In this document: positions 1-9,365 of the stretch, piece after piece
Numbering within the stretch: position 1 is the stretch's first letter
Layout of the letters: each line of letters begins with the position of its first letter
Origin: Aurantiacibacter zhengii
Lineage (GTDB): Bacteria; Pseudomonadota; Alphaproteobacteria; Sphingomonadales; Sphingomonadaceae
Assembly: GCF_003584125.1 (NCBI RefSeq)
Contig: NZ_QXFL01000006.1
Span: forward strand, 164,053 to 228,052
Direction: 5' to 3'
Length of the DNA: 64,000 bases
Position numbers and translations under genes: made by a program
The notes under the pieces: model-generated
What the model was told of the DNA's origin: nothing
Database searches by the model: none
What the model saw: the letters and a program-made list of their open reading frames with translations, nothing else

Positions 1-1234
1 CGATACGGAACTCGCGACGGATCACCTTATCCTGCGTGAGCGTATTGCCGTTGATCTCGATCGCCTCGACATAGACGCGCGGCGCGTCGGCCACGGTGAA
101 GGTCACGTCCATCGTGCGGGTTTCGGGATTGCGCGTGATACGCGGGCGCACGTCGGCAAAGGCGTAGCCAAAGGCACCGGCGGTCTCGGTCAGACCTTCT
201 ATGGTGTTGTCGATGAGTTCGGCATTATACCAGTCGCCGTTCTCCATCGAGAGACCGGCAGAAAGCTGCTCGGAAGAGAAGTCGCGCAACTGGCTGACGA
301 CTTCGACATCGCCGAATTTGTAACGCTCGCCCTCTTCGACGACGTAGGTGATGATGAAGTCGCGCTTGTCCGGGGTCAGTTCGGCCACTGCGGAAACGAC
401 GCGGAAATCGGCATAGCCTTCGGTCAGGTAAAACTGGCGCAGTTTCTGCTGGTCGAAGGCAAGGCGATCAGGATCGTAGCTGGTGTTGGAGCTGAAGAGG
501 GCAAACAGACTGTCTTCGCGCGTCACCATCTCGTCGCGCAGGTCACCGTCGGAGAACACCTCGTTACCGATGATGTTGATCTGGCGAACCTTGGACTTGG
601 GACCTTCGGAAATCTCGAAGATCACGTCCACGCGGTTCTGGTCCAGCATGACCATCTGCGGCTCTACCGTTGCGGCAAAACGGCCCTGCCGCTTGTACAG
701 CTCGATAATGCGGGCAACGTCGGCACGCACGCGGCTGCGGGTGAAGATCTGGCGGGGCGCCAGGTTAATTTCGGGTACGATCTTATCGTTATCGATCCTG
801 CGGTTGCCCTCCAGGATGATGCGGTTGATGATCGGGTTTTCCTCCACCGTGATAACGACCGCGCCGGTATCTTCGTTGAAGGCAATCTGGAAGTCGGCGA
901 ACAGTTCGGTCTGCGCGAGATCGAGCAGCGCCTGGTCACCGGCCGCAGCCGTATAGGTCTGGCCGGGTCGCAGCTGGATGTAGGAAACGATCGTTTCCGG
1001 CTCCAGCCGCTGGGCACCAGCTACGGCGATCGACCGGATGAGGTTGTCCTGCTGCGCCTGCGGAACCTCCGCCTGAGCAGTGGCAGCATCCTCCTGCTGC
1101 GTGGCGGCCGTCGACTGCGCCTGCGCATCGACATCCTGTGCCAGCGCCTGCGCGGGCAATCCTGCAAGCATCGTGCAACCCAGCAGGGTCGCCGCGTAAT
1201 GCTGGGAAATTATCGTCCTGGCCTTGGAACCCAT
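1..1234 (-). CDS. bamA: Outer-membrane assembly factor BamA, 5' part (cut by window edge)
   Basis: The product is the N-terminal ~411 residues of BamA, the Omp85 protein that folds and inserts beta-barrel proteins into the outer membrane. The start is the ATG at 1234. It is followed by a hydrophobic signal peptide ending at an ALAQ cleavage region near residue 33, then a low-complexity Q/A-rich linker and consecutive POTRA modules. The last visible residues read DKVIRREFRI, typical of the last POTRA repeats of BamA, so the rest of the POTRA region and the barrel lie outside the window. It follows rseP by about 190 bp on the same strand, the usual alphaproteobacterial order. The stop is not seen, so integrity of the gene cannot be judged. 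Confidence 0.94.
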   Translation of the reverse strand, partial: MGSKARTIISQHYAATLLGCTMLAGLPAQALAQDVDAQAQSTAATQQEDAATAQAEVPQAQQDNLIRSIAVAGAQRLEPETIVSYIQLRPGQTYTAAAGDQALLDLAQTELFADFQIAFNEDTGAVVITVEENPIINRIILEGNRRIDNDKIVPEINLAPRQIFTRSRVRADVARIIELYKRQGRFAATVEPQMVMLDQNRVDVIFEISEGPKSKVRQINIIGNEVFSDGDLRDEMVTREDSLFALFSSNTSYDPDRLAFDQQKLRQFYLTEGYADFRVVSAVAELTPDKRDFIITYVVEEGERYKFGDVEVVSQLRDFSSEQLSAGLSMENGDWYNAELIDNTIEGLTETAGAFGYAFADVRPRITRNPETRTMDVTFTVADAPRVYVEAIEINGNTLTQDKVIRREFRI

Positions 1235-1423
1235 TATCCGTCCACTCTTGTCGACACTATCGCATCGGCGAGGCGGTAAACTGGTACGCCCACCCCCTGC
1301 GAGCATCAGTTACCTGTCTCAATCGCGAAAAGCGCCCTTGCCCGATGCCAGTCTGGCAATCAAGTTAAGTTGCCCCATTTCGCGCGATAAGTGCCTTTCT
1401 ATCCCCACTCGGGCTTGCAAAGC

Positions 1424-2548
1424 CTAGCTGCCGAAAATCGGCAATTTGGCAATATCGATGACGGTCACGAACAGCATCAGTCCCAGCACGAGAGCCATGC
1501 CGGTACGGAATGCGAGTTCCTGACTACGCGGGCTGGCTGGCTTCCGACGGATCGCCTCGACCGCGTAGAAAGCCAGGTGCCCGCCGTCGAGTGCGGGAAT
1601 TGGCAGCAGGTTGATGAATGCCAAATTAAGTGAAATCAGTGCGGCGAAGCTGGTGAACTCCAGCCATCCCAGGCTCAGCTGCTCTCCGGAAACTTTCGCA
1701 ATCGTGATCGGCCCGCCAAGCTCCTTCACGGAGCGATCGCCGACTACGATCTGCTTGATACCGACCAGCATCATGTCCACCGTATCGAGTGACTGATGCC
1801 ACGCCATGCCTACCGCGGTGATCGGCCCAACCGGTTCGAAAACGGGTTCGACCGCAGAGCCATAAACACCGATGACCCCCACGATGGTGGCATTGCCGAA
1901 CTGGTCCACGCGCTCGTCAGACAAGGTGGTGACGGGAATGGTCACATTCTCGCCTCCGCGCTCGACGGTTACGTCCAGTTCGGTCTCGGGATAGAGCATG
2001 ACCTCCATCACCAGATCGCGGTAAGAGCCCACCGCTTCGCCATCTACGGCGACGATCCTGTCGCCGACGCGCAAGCCCGCCTGCTGCGCGGGCGAGTTTT
2101 CGGAGAAGCTCGAGATGACGGTTTCCTGCGCCTGTTCCGTCGCAACAGGCCGCCCGAAAACCATGAAGAATGCCGCGAAGATGGCCAGCGCCACGATCAC
2201 GTTTGCCACCGGACCTGCTGCCACTATCAAGGCGCGCTTCCACAAGGCCGCATTCTGGAAATCGCCCTCTCGCACGGGCGCATCTGCATCCGGCACGCTG
2301 GCAGGGTTCATGTCACCCTGGAACTGGACATAGCCGCCCAAGGGCAGCGCCGAGAGCTTCCAGCGGGTACCGCGCTTGTCGGTATATCCGGCGATTTCCT
2401 TGCCGAACCCGACCGAAAACGCCTCCGCCCCAACGCCAAACCAGCGGCCGACGAGGTAGTGGCCCAGTTCGTGCAGAACGACCAGCGGGCCAAGCATCAG
2501 CAGGAAGCCGAAGATATAGACCCAGAATGGCAGCGTTTCGAAATTCAC
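1424..2548 (-). CDS. rseP: RIP site-2 metalloprotease RseP
   Basis: This is an inner-membrane intramembrane zinc protease of the RseP/S2P family, known for regulated cleavage of anti-sigma factors and of signal-peptide remnants. The 374-residue protein has HELGH at residues 26-30 in the first membrane segment, a periplasmic PDZ-type region around 130-200, and the partner active-site motif PALDGG near 320 before a last membrane segment. The start codon is GTG at 2548, one base after the dxr stop, which implies translational coupling. It belongs to the cdsA-dxr-rseP-bamA block. Only one PDZ domain is obvious, as is common for shorter alphaproteobacterial members. Confidence 0.95.
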   Translation of the reverse strand: MNFETLPFWVYIFGFLLMLGPLVVLHELGHYLVGRWFGVGAEAFSVGFGKEIAGYTDKRGTRWKLSALPLGGYVQFQGDMNPASVPDADAPVREGDFQNAALWKRALIVAAGPVANVIVALAIFAAFFMVFGRPVATEQAQETVISSFSENSPAQQAGLRVGDRIVAVDGEAVGSYRDLVMEVMLYPETELDVTVERGGENVTIPVTTLSDERVDQFGNATIVGVIGVYGSAVEPVFEPVGPITAVGMAWHQSLDTVDMMLVGIKQIVVGDRSVKELGGPITIAKVSGEQLSLGWLEFTSFAALISLNLAFINLLPIPALDGGHLAFYAVEAIRRKPASPRSQELAFRTGMALVLGLMLFVTVIDIAKLPIFGS

Positions 2549-2549
2549 G

Positions 2550-3710
2550 TCAGGCTATCTCCAGCATTTCCCCGGCGCGCGCCCTCGCCTCTGCATCGAC
2601 AGCGAGTACGTCGTCGAGCGTTTGTGGCGCAGGGGGCGCGTAATTGTCGAGAGTTCTGGCAGATAATGCCGAAATTTGCGTGAACCTGATCTGACCGGCA
2701 AGAAATGCGGCCACCGCCACTTCGTTTGCGGCATTGAGAACGGCGGGAGTGCCGCCCCCTGCGTGGGCGGCTTCGCGGGCCAGCTTCGTCGCGGGAAACC
2801 GCTCTTCGTCGGGGGCGAAGAAGCTGAGTTCGCCGATCTTTGCAAGATCCAGCGGCTTGCAATTGGTATCCATTCGCGCCGGGTATGCCAGCGTCGAGGC
2901 GATCGGAACGCGCATGTCGCTGGGGCCAAGCTGAGCCAGCGTGGAACCGTCGCGGTATTCCACCATCGAATGGATCACGCTTTGCGGGTGGACGATGATG
3001 CGCAGCCGGTCCAGCCCCACGGGGAACAGGTGGAATGCCTCGATGAATTCCAGCCCCTTGTTCATCATCGTGGCGGAATCGACGCTGATCTTTGCGCCCA
3101 TGTCCCAGTTAGGGTGGGCAACGGCCTGGGAAGGGGTCGCAGCGTCCAGTTCTTCCAACGTTTTCGTACGGAACGGCCCGCCGCTGGCGGTCAGAGTGAT
3201 CCAGCGTACATCGTCGATGTTATTACCCGCAAGGCACTGGAAAATAGCGTTATGCTCGCTGTCGACCGGCAGCAGCGCGGTGCCGTGCTGCGCGACCAGT
3301 CGGGTCATTACCTCGCCCGCAGAAACCAGCGCTTCCTTGTTTGCGAGAGCGACCGTGTTGCCCTGCTCTATCGCGCGCATGGTGGGCGCCAGCCCTGCGC
3401 AGCCGACGATGGCAGCGACGGTTATGTCGACAGGACGCGCGGCGGCATCGCACAGCGCTTCGCGCCCGCCGGCCGCCTCGACCCCTGTTCCAGCAAGGTG
3501 CTGCTTGAGTTCAGGCAGGCAGGCCTCGTCCCCTACCACCGCGATCTCGGCCTCGAATTCGATGGCGAGCTTCGCCAGCTTCTCCGCCGAGCAATTGGCG
3601 CTCAGCGCGCGCACGGTCCAGTTGGCGCGATCATTGCGGATAAGATCGAGCGTGGAATCGCCGATGGAGCCGGTCGCACCGAGAAGAGAGATGGAGCGGG
3701 GTTCGCTCAT
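2550..3710 (-). CDS. dxr: 1-deoxy-D-xylulose-5-phosphate reductoisomerase
   Basis: This cytoplasmic enzyme converts DXP to 2-C-methyl-D-erythritol 4-phosphate with NADPH, the committed step of the MEP isoprenoid pathway. The 386-residue protein opens with the dinucleotide-binding motif GATGSIG at residues 11-17. It contains the metal-site segment [11 protein letters not shown] in mid-protein and the conserved [21 protein letters not shown] region. Length is normal for the family. Its ATG overlaps the cdsA stop by 4 bp (ATGA) and rseP starts one base after its stop, so the three are probably co-translated. Isoprenoid precursors made here would feed uppS nearby. Confidence 0.97.
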   Translation of the reverse strand: MSEPRSISLLGATGSIGDSTLDLIRNDRANWTVRALSANCSAEKLAKLAIEFEAEIAVVGDEACLPELKQHLAGTGVEAAGGREALCDAAARPVDITVAAIVGCAGLAPTMRAIEQGNTVALANKEALVSAGEVMTRLVAQHGTALLPVDSEHNAIFQCLAGNNIDDVRWITLTASGGPFRTKTLEELDAATPSQAVAHPNWDMGAKISVDSATMMNKGLEFIEAFHLFPVGLDRLRIIVHPQSVIHSMVEYRDGSTLAQLGPSDMRVPIASTLAYPARMDTNCKPLDLAKIGELSFFAPDEERFPATKLAREAAHAGGGTPAVLNAANEVAVAAFLAGQIRFTQISALSARTLDNYAPPAPQTLDDVLAVDAEARARAGEMLEIA

Positions 3711-4492
3711 AAATCACTTACAGTCATAAGATGCGAGATAAGCACTGCTCCGGTTACATTTGCAACCGCCAGCAATCCATCGAGCCGGTCGAACAAGCCG
3801 CCGTGACCTGGAATCAACTTGCCGGAATCCTTGAGACCCGCGCGGCGTTTCATCCAGCTTTCGAGAAAGTCTCCGGCCTGCGCGACAACCGCCAGCAGCG
3901 CGCCTGCGATCATGCCGCCGACCAGCGGGACCGGCATTCCGGTATCCTGCATGGAAATATAGGCCACGACCAGCGCTGCGCAGATCATGCCGCCAAACAA
4001 CCCGGCCCATGTCTTCGATGGACTGATGGCCGGGGCGATTTTCGGGCCGCCGATTGTACGCCCGCTGAAGTAGGCGCCGGTATCCGTTGCGATAACGATA
4101 GCGACAATGCCGATCAGGGCCCACGGGAGCTGCCCCTCGGAAAGGCCCATCGCTTCGCCGTTCCCGAGCACGCCGATGATGGCCGCTCCGAACCCGATAT
4201 AAAGGACGCCCAGCACAAGAGCGATCACGCGCCACAACGGGCTCTTGGTAATGCGCCAGACGATCGCGCTCCATTCGTAGAACACGCCCAGGCCGAGCAA
4301 ACCCGCAAAGATTGACCAGATCCAGCCCCCGGCCCAGATAGCGCCCGCGACGATGGCAAGCATCACCACCGCGCTGGCGGCACGTTTCGGCAAATCGCCG
4401 GTGCGCACCGAGATCGGAACGGTGACAGCCTTCCTGGCGTAGCGCTTTATCCGGTCGCGCTTGCGTTCGTTTGCGAGGTCAGCGTCCTCCAT
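3707..4492 (-). CDS. cdsA: Phosphatidate cytidylyltransferase
   Basis: This multispanning inner-membrane enzyme makes CDP-diacylglycerol from phosphatidate and CTP, the precursor for the pssA/psd branch encoded at 9-11 kb. The family signature is present near the C terminus as [19 protein letters not shown]. About seven hydrophobic segments can be read. The ATG at 4492 is chosen because AAGGAGGGA lies just upstream and residues before it have no family character; the frame stays open 32 codons further. The gene overlaps the uppS end by 14 bp and the dxr start by 4 bp. Confidence 0.95.
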   Translation of the reverse strand: MEDADLANERKRDRIKRYARKAVTVPISVRTGDLPKRAASAVVMLAIVAGAIWAGGWIWSIFAGLLGLGVFYEWSAIVWRITKSPLWRVIALVLGVLYIGFGAAIIGVLGNGEAMGLSEGQLPWALIGIVAIVIATDTGAYFSGRTIGGPKIAPAISPSKTWAGLFGGMICAALVVAYISMQDTGMPVPLVGGMIAGALLAVVAQAGDFLESWMKRRAGLKDSGKLIPGHGGLFDRLDGLLAVANVTGAVLISHLMTVSDL

Positions 4493-5159
4493 ATCGGCGC
4501 TCCCTCCTTGCGAATTCCTCGCAGGCCGCGCGCAGTTGTTCTTCGCCGAAATCGGGCCAGAGCACGTCCATGAACAGCATCTCGGCATAGGCCGACTGCC
4601 ACAGCAGGAAGTTCGACAGGCGCACTTCGCCGCTGGTTCGGATCAGCAGGTCGAGCGGCGGAAGGTCGGCGGTGTAGAGGTGGCGTTCGATGCCCTCGGG
4701 CGTAATATCGCCCTCCTCTGCCGCCAGCCGCGCGGCGCGGGCGATCTCCTGCTGCGCACCGTAGTTCAGCGCCACGGCCAGCGTACGCTCGCCATTCTTC
4801 GTGCGGTCCAGCGCGTCTTCAAGCTTTTCGACAATGTCGGGCGCAAAAGCCTTGTAATCGCCGATAATCTTCAGGCGCAGGCCATTCGCCACGAAGGCAT
4901 CGAGCTCGCGTTCGATGAACCTGCGCATCAGGTTCATCAGGTCGGAAATTTCGCCTTCCTCGCGCTTCCAGTTCTCGCTGCTGAAGGCATAGAGCGTCAG
5001 GCATTCGAGCCCAAGCGTCTTTGCCGCCTCGACCGTGCGCTTTACCGCGTCGCCGCCCGCCTTGTGCCCCATCGCGCGCGGCAGGGCGCGCTTCTTGGCC
5101 CAGCGTCCGTTGCCGTCCATGATGATCGCCACGTGGCGGGGTTGAGAACTTTCGGACAC
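4479..5159 (-). CDS. uppS: Di-trans,poly-cis-undecaprenyl diphosphate synthase
   Basis: This is a cis-prenyltransferase making undecaprenyl diphosphate, the carrier lipid for peptidoglycan and O-antigen. The 226-residue protein has the catalytic P-loop [10 protein letters not shown] with Asp15, and the C-terminal [19 protein letters not shown] motif that binds pyrophosphate and Mg. The start codon is GTG at 5159. It lies 21 bp after frr and overlaps cdsA by 14 bp, in the widely conserved frr-uppS-cdsA order. Confidence 0.96.
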   Translation of the reverse strand: MSESSQPRHVAIIMDGNGRWAKKRALPRAMGHKAGGDAVKRTVEAAKTLGLECLTLYAFSSENWKREEGEISDLMNLMRRFIERELDAFVANGLRLKIIGDYKAFAPDIVEKLEDALDRTKNGERTLAVALNYGAQQEIARAARLAAEEGDITPEGIERHLYTADLPPLDLLIRTSGEVRLSNFLLWQSAYAEMLFMDVLWPDFGEEQLRAACEEFARRERRYGGR

Positions 5160-5180
5160 GAGAAGAATGCTCCTGGCGCT

Positions 5181-5735
5181 TTACTGCGTCAGGATTTCCT
5201 GCACCTTCTTCTCGACCGTGGAATCGGTTTCGCTCACGTACTTGTCGGTGAGTTTCTGGACCTCGTCTTCCAGCCGCTTGCGATCGTCTTCCGAGATTTC
5301 CTTCTTCTTCTCGTCTTCCTTCAGCGCATCGTTGGCATCGCGGCGCACGTTGCGAATGGCGATCTTGGCCTTCTCGCCATAGTCGGCAGCCAGCTTCGCC
5401 AGTTCCTTGCGGCGTTCCTCGTTCAGGTCCGGCAGCGGCAGGCGGATGGTCTGGCCGTCCTGCATGGGGTTGAGGCCGAGATTGGCCTTGGAAATGCCCT
5501 TCTCCACGGCGCTGACGTTTGCCTTGTCCCACACCTGCACGCTGAGCATGCGCGGTTCGGGGGCGGAAACGGTCGCCACCTGGTTCAGCGGCATCATCGA
5601 GCCATAGACTTCGACCACCACGGGATCGAGCAGCGCGGTATTGGCGCGGCCCGTGCGCAGGCCTGAAAGATCCCCCTTCAGGCTCTCCACGGCGCCAGCC
5701 ATGCGGCGCTCGATATCGGCCTTGTCGTATTTCAT
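5181..5735 (-). CDS. frr: Ribosome-recycling factor
   Basis: RRF splits post-termination ribosomes together with EF-G. The 184-residue product has the typical start MKYDKADIERRM, the LRTGRAN motif, and the C-terminal three-helix bundle segment rich in DDRKRLEDEVQKLTDKY. The ATG at 5735 is preceded by AAGGATTGAGAG and gives the standard family length; an upstream in-frame extension runs into the pyrH frame and is not supported. The gene starts 5 bp after the pyrH stop, so the two are probably coupled. Confidence 0.97.
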   Translation of the reverse strand: MKYDKADIERRMAGAVESLKGDLSGLRTGRANTALLDPVVVEVYGSMMPLNQVATVSAPEPRMLSVQVWDKANVSAVEKGISKANLGLNPMQDGQTIRLPLPDLNEERRKELAKLAADYGEKAKIAIRNVRRDANDALKEDEKKKEISEDDRKRLEDEVQKLTDKYVSETDSTVEKKVQEILTQ

Positions 5736-5740
5736 CGCTC

Positions 5741-6460
5741 TCAATCCTTCTTTACAATCGTCTGCACGCCCTCGCCCGCCAGCACCCGCGCCACATTGCC
5801 CCGTTCGCGGATCGAGAAGACCACGATGGGAATGGCGTTGTCGCGGCACAGGGCAACAGCAGAAGCATCCATGACTTTCAGGTTATTTGCCAGCACCTTG
5901 TCATAGGTGACTGTCTCGAAACGGGTGGCATCGGGGTCGCGCTTGGGGTCGGCATCGTACACTCCGTCGACGCTGGTGCCTTTCAGCAGCGCATCGCAGC
6001 GCAGTTCCGCCGCGCGCAGGGCTGCACCGCTGTCAGTAGTGAAATAGGGTGCGCCCACGCCGGCTGCGAAAATGACAATGCGGCCCTTGGCAAGATGACG
6101 TTCTGCCCGGCGGCGGATCACCGGTTCGCAAACTTGGTCCATCTGGATGGCGCTCTGCACGCGGGTGTCGACGCCCAGCTGCTCCAGCGCACTTTGCATG
6201 GCCAGCGCATTCATCACCGTCGCCAGCATGCCCATGTAATCGGCCTGCGCACGGTCCATCCCCTGAGCCGCGCCCGCCATGCCGCGGAAGATATTGCCGC
6301 CGCCGATGACAAGACAGATTTCCAGCCCTGTCTCCCGGGCTGCCTTCACCTCTTCAGCCAGGCGCAGCACGTAGGCCGGGTCAATGCCGAACTCCTGCTC
6401 TCCCATCAGCACCTCGCCCGAAAGCTTGAGCAGGATGCGTTTGGCGTCGGGCAAGAGCAT
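5741..6460 (-). CDS. pyrH: UMP kinase
   Basis: This is a bacterial-type UMP kinase of the amino-acid-kinase fold that phosphorylates UMP to UDP in pyrimidine synthesis. The 239-residue protein shows [10 protein letters not shown] near the N terminus, the nucleotide-binding GGGNIFRG, and the C-terminal [21 protein letters not shown] segment. Size is normal. It heads the pyrH-frr-uppS-cdsA-dxr-rseP-bamA series. It is separated from tsf, its usual upstream neighbour, by the plus-strand cupin gene and the tsf terminator, so it needs its own promoter in the 180 bp before its ATG. Confidence 0.97.
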   Translation of the reverse strand: MLLPDAKRILLKLSGEVLMGEQEFGIDPAYVLRLAEEVKAARETGLEICLVIGGGNIFRGMAGAAQGMDRAQADYMGMLATVMNALAMQSALEQLGVDTRVQSAIQMDQVCEPVIRRRAERHLAKGRIVIFAAGVGAPYFTTDSGAALRAAELRCDALLKGTSVDGVYDADPKRDPDATRFETVTYDKVLANNLKVMDASAVALCRDNAIPIVVFSIRERGNVARVLAGEGVQTIVKKD

Positions 6461-6641
6461 GGGGGCAGATTCCTATCGGGCAGCGGGGTTTGCGGGCTTC
6501 TAGAGCGGACATGGCTTGATGCCAAGTGGCGAAGCCCGCGCGAGAATGCTTGCGTGCCTTCATCGGAAGAAATTCCGTTTGCCAAGTCGAACAAGCTCGC
6601 ACACCTTTCTGTCTCTGCCCGAAGACCCAACGGAGACTCTC

Positions 6642-7007
6642 TTGCACCAGCCGTTCAATCTGCTTGCCGCGTTCGACCGCGTGACGGACTACTGGTCACC
6701 CAGGGTGATTGGCCAAGTGAACGATCAGTTACTCAAGATTGCGAAGCTGAAAGGTGAATTCGTGTGGCACGCGCACGAAAACGAGGACGAACTGTTCCAT
6801 ATCGTTCGCGGATCGCTGCTGATGCAGTTCGAGGACGGCGAAGTCCTTCTTGAAGAGGGCGATGTACTGACAGTGCCGAAAGGAACGATGCACAACCCCG
6901 TAGCCGAAGAGGAGTGCTGGGTCCTGCTGATCGAACCTGCCGCCACCAAACACACCGGGGATGTCGTGACCGAACGCACGCGTTCGCTGGAAGACCAGCT
7001 CGGCTGA
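6642..7007 (+). CDS. Small cupin-domain protein
   Basis: This is a single-domain cupin of about 121 residues. The metal-binding barrel motif is clear: FVWHAHENEDELFHIVRGSL followed by a GDVLTVPKGTMHNPVA strand pair. The proposed start is TTG at 6642, preceded by GGAG with 6-bp spacing, because the reading MHQPFNLLAAFDRVTDYWSP begins where such cupins usually begin. An in-frame ATG at 6516 would add 42 unconserved residues. The family is known from many proteobacteria but has no defined substrate. It sits alone on the plus strand between pyrH and tsf and converges on tsf. Confidence 0.8.
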   Translation: MHQPFNLLAAFDRVTDYWSPRVIGQVNDQLLKIAKLKGEFVWHAHENEDELFHIVRGSLLMQFEDGEVLLEEGDVLTVPKGTMHNPVAEEECWVLLIEPAATKHTGDVVTERTRSLEDQLG

Positions 7008-7011
7008 AAGC

Positions 7012-7046
7012 AAAAAGGCCGCCGAACCCGAAAGTCCGGCGGCCCC
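7012..7046 (-). terminator. Rho-independent terminator after tsf
   Basis: Read on the minus strand, the GC-rich hairpin at 7017-7044 (arms of 11 bases with one mismatch, 5-base loop) is followed by five T residues. It lies 30 bp past the tsf stop and fits the end of the rpsB-tsf transcript. On the plus strand it follows the cupin gene but has no U tract after it. Confidence 0.75.
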
Positions 7047-7072
7047 TGAAAAGCTTTCGGATGTAAGTCCGA

Positions 7073-7999
7073 TCAGCCGCCCACGGCAGCGGCGACTTCT
7101 GCGGCGAAGTCGCTTTCTTCCTTCTCGATGCCTTCGCCCAGCTGGAAGCGGACATAGTCCTTGAGGACGATTTCCTTGCCGGCTTCCTTGCCGGCAGCGG
7201 CGACCACATCAGCAATCGCGGTCTTGTTGTCGATCACGTAGACCTGGCTGAGGAGAGCGTTCTCCTTGGCGTATTTCTTGATTGCGCCGTCGACCATCTT
7301 TTCCTGCACGTTTTCGGGCTTGCCGCTTTCGGCAGCCTTCTCGGCAGCGATCTTGCGCTCGCGCTCGATCACTTCGGGGTCGAGGTCTTCGGCGGTCAGC
7401 GCCAGCGGGAAAGCGGCGGCGATGTGCATGGCCAGCTGCTTGCCCAGCGGTTCCAGAACGTCAGTACCGGCTTCGGATTCCAGAGCGACGAGCACGCCGA
7501 TCTTGCCGAGGTTCGGAGCCTGCGCGTTGTGCATGTAAGGCACGATCAGGCCGTTGGAGACAGACACGCTTTTCATGCGGCGAACCTGCTGGTTCTCACC
7601 GATGGTGGCGACGTTGTCGGTCAGCTTCTCGGCCACGGTGCCGCCGTCGGGGTAGGATGCGGACTTCAGCGTTTCCACGTCGTCGGTGTCCATGCCCAGA
7701 GCCACGTCGGTGGTCTTGCGGACGAAATCCTGGAACTTCTCGTTCTTGGCGACGAAGTCGGTCTCGGAGTTCACTTCGACGGCAACGCCCTTGGTGCCTT
7801 CCACGGCAACGCCAACGAGGCCCTCGGCCGCGGTGCGGCTGGACTTCTTCTGCGCGGTGGCAAGGCCCTTGGCGCGCAGCGCGTCGATCGCGGCTTCGAT
7901 ATCGCCATCGGCGGCTTCCAGAGCCTTCTTGGCGTCCATCATGCCCGCGCCGGTCTTCTCGCGCAGGGCTTTCACATCGGATGCGGAAAATGCAGCCAT
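7073..7999 (-). CDS. tsf: Elongation factor Ts
   Basis: EF-Ts is the guanine-nucleotide exchange factor that regenerates EF-Tu-GTP. The 308-residue protein begins with a UBA-like domain and the signature [19 protein letters not shown], and contains the second signature [19 protein letters not shown] Shine-Dalgarno sequence AAGGAAT precedes the ATG at 7999. It follows rpsB by 108 bp on the same strand, the nearly universal rpsB-tsf arrangement. Confidence 0.97.
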   Translation of the reverse strand: MAAFSASDVKALREKTGAGMMDAKKALEAADGDIEAAIDALRAKGLATAQKKSSRTAAEGLVGVAVEGTKGVAVEVNSETDFVAKNEKFQDFVRKTTDVALGMDTDDVETLKSASYPDGGTVAEKLTDNVATIGENQQVRRMKSVSVSNGLIVPYMHNAQAPNLGKIGVLVALESEAGTDVLEPLGKQLAMHIAAAFPLALTAEDLDPEVIERERKIAAEKAAESGKPENVQEKMVDGAIKKYAKENALLSQVYVIDNKTAIADVVAAAGKEAGKEIVLKDYVRFQLGEGIEKEESDFAAEVAAAVGG

Positions 8000-8107
8000 G
8001 TTTCTATTCCTTCAGATTGGTTTTGTGCCGGTTCACGGCGATGCGTGAACCGGCCCATTGTGCGTAGATTGTGACGCGCAGCTTACGCGGCGCGCATCAC
8101 GACCGGA

Positions 8108-8881
8108 TCAGGCGTCGGCTTTGGCGTCTTCGGCCACGGCAGCTTCGGCAGGCGGTGCATCCATGGCGCCGATGTCGGCACCCGAATCCACCACGCCTTC
8201 GGTCTTGCCGGTGGTCGCGGCCTGGGCGACGGCGTCGCAATACAGGCGCACGGCGCGGCTGGCGTCGTCGTTACCGGGGATCGGGAAGGCGATGCCGCTG
8301 GGATCGACATTGGTGTCGAGCACGGCGATCACGGGTATGCCGAGCACGCCGGCTTCCTTGATGGCGAGATCTTCCTTGTTGGCGTCGATCACGAACATCA
8401 CGTCCGGAATGCCGCCCATGTCGCGGATGCCGCCCAGGGAGAGTTCCAGCTTGTCCTTCTTGCGCGTCAGCTGAAGGACTTCCTTCTTCGTCAGCAGGCT
8501 GGTGTCACCGGCCAGCTGCTCTTCCAGGTTCTTCAGTTCGCGGATGGAGCCCGAAATCGTCTTCCAGTTGGTGAGCATGCCGCCCAGCCAGCGGTGGTTG
8601 ACGAAGTGCTGGCCACAGGCGCGTGCGGCCTGAGCAATCGGCTCCTGCGCCTGGCGCTTGGTGCCGACGAACAGCACCTTGCCGCCTGCACGCACGGTGG
8701 AGGACACGAAGTCCAGCGCACGCGCCATCAGGGGAACGGTCTGCGACAGGTCGATGATGTGAACACCGTTGCGGCTGCCGAAGATGTACGGCTTCATCCG
8801 CGGGTTCCAGCGGTGGGTCTGGTGGCCGAAGTGTGCGCCGGCCTCGATCAATTCCTGCATCGTGACGGTAGGAGCCGCCAT
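8108..8881 (-). CDS. rpsB: 30S ribosomal protein S2
   Basis: S2 is a small-subunit ribosomal protein that supports S1 binding. The 257-residue product carries the family motifs [20 protein letters not shown] near the N terminus and [20 protein letters not shown]. The C-terminal tail is Ala/Asp-rich and variable. AAAGGAA precedes the ATG at 8881. The 200 bp upstream (8882-9080) contain no gene and probably hold the promoter and leader. Confidence 0.97.
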   Translation of the reverse strand: MAAPTVTMQELIEAGAHFGHQTHRWNPRMKPYIFGSRNGVHIIDLSQTVPLMARALDFVSSTVRAGGKVLFVGTKRQAQEPIAQAARACGQHFVNHRWLGGMLTNWKTISGSIRELKNLEEQLAGDTSLLTKKEVLQLTRKKDKLELSLGGIRDMGGIPDVMFVIDANKEDLAIKEAGVLGIPVIAVLDTNVDPSGIAFPIPGNDDASRAVRLYCDAVAQAATTGKTEGVVDSGADIGAMDAPPAEAAVAEDAKADA

Positions 8882-9079
8882 AAGTAAATTCCTTTCCGGT
8901 TAAGCCTCTGGAAGACGGGGAACCGGCCCACGGACATTATCCGCGGGCGGCACCGGTATGTCAGTGCCTTCCATGTGGATTTGCCCTCTTCGGCCGAAAC
9001 GGGAATCGTTTCTGCCCTTCAGGCGTGGGCGCCATTAGCGGAGCATTGCGAGGAAATCCACCCGTAAATCACAGTCACG

Positions 9080-9145
9080 GAACACAAGCGGAACAAAAGT
9101 GTTGACCCTGCGGAACAAAAGTGGAACAAAGAACGCAACAGGAAC
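9080..9145 (+). promoter_or_regulatory. Three tandem GAAC-N7-GAAC boxes, putative LexA (SOS) operators
   Basis: Six GAAC tetranucleotides form three exact GAAC-N7-GAAC direct repeats at 9080-9094, 9113-9127 and 9131-9145. This is the spacing of the alphaproteobacterial LexA box (GTTC-N7-GTTC, read here on the other strand). A seventh GAAC lies at 9160, directly before the ATG at 9165. A TTGACC at 9102-9107 could be a -35 element. The boxes lie between divergent rpsB and the small gene at 9165, and their closeness to the latter suggests that it is the target. Confidence 0.7.
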
Positions 9146-9164
9146 AAACGCAGGATCCGGAACA

Positions 9165-9365
9165 ATGACCACGGCCATCGCACTCTCCATCTTCTTCGGC
9201 TTCGTCGCGGCGCTTTCGCTCCTCTCCTGCCACGCCTGCATCCGTTACGGCGTGATCCGCTGGGGTGAGACCCGCCGTGAACTGGCCGCTATCGGTCGCC
9301 CTTCCCCGACAGAGCCGCGTCTACTTCGTCGACCGCAAGAGGCTTTCGCGATGCTGGCGGCATAG
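9165..9365 (+). CDS. Small single-span membrane protein, putative SOS-induced
   Basis: This is a 66-residue protein with one hydrophobic segment at about residues 4-24 (AIALSIFFGFVAALSLLSC), then a basic tail containing RRELAAIG and RLLRRP. No family was recognised. The ATG at 9165 is chosen because an earlier in-frame ATG at 9099 lies inside the operator cluster. Three putative LexA boxes lie immediately upstream. Small SOS-induced inner-membrane proteins such as SidA and DidA of Caulobacter inhibit division, so a similar role is a reasonable guess, but no sequence match to them was identified. The 3' end overlaps the convergent pssA end by 77 bp. Confidence 0.6.
   Translation: MTTAIALSIFFGFVAALSLLSCHACIRYGVIRWGETRRELAAIGRPSPTEPRLLRRPQEAFAMLAA

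Noticed and set aside
9035..9241. Minus-strand 68-codon frame over the SOS boxes
   Set aside because: It has no ribosome site and its Val/Phe-rich repeats come from the GAAC repeats read in reverse.
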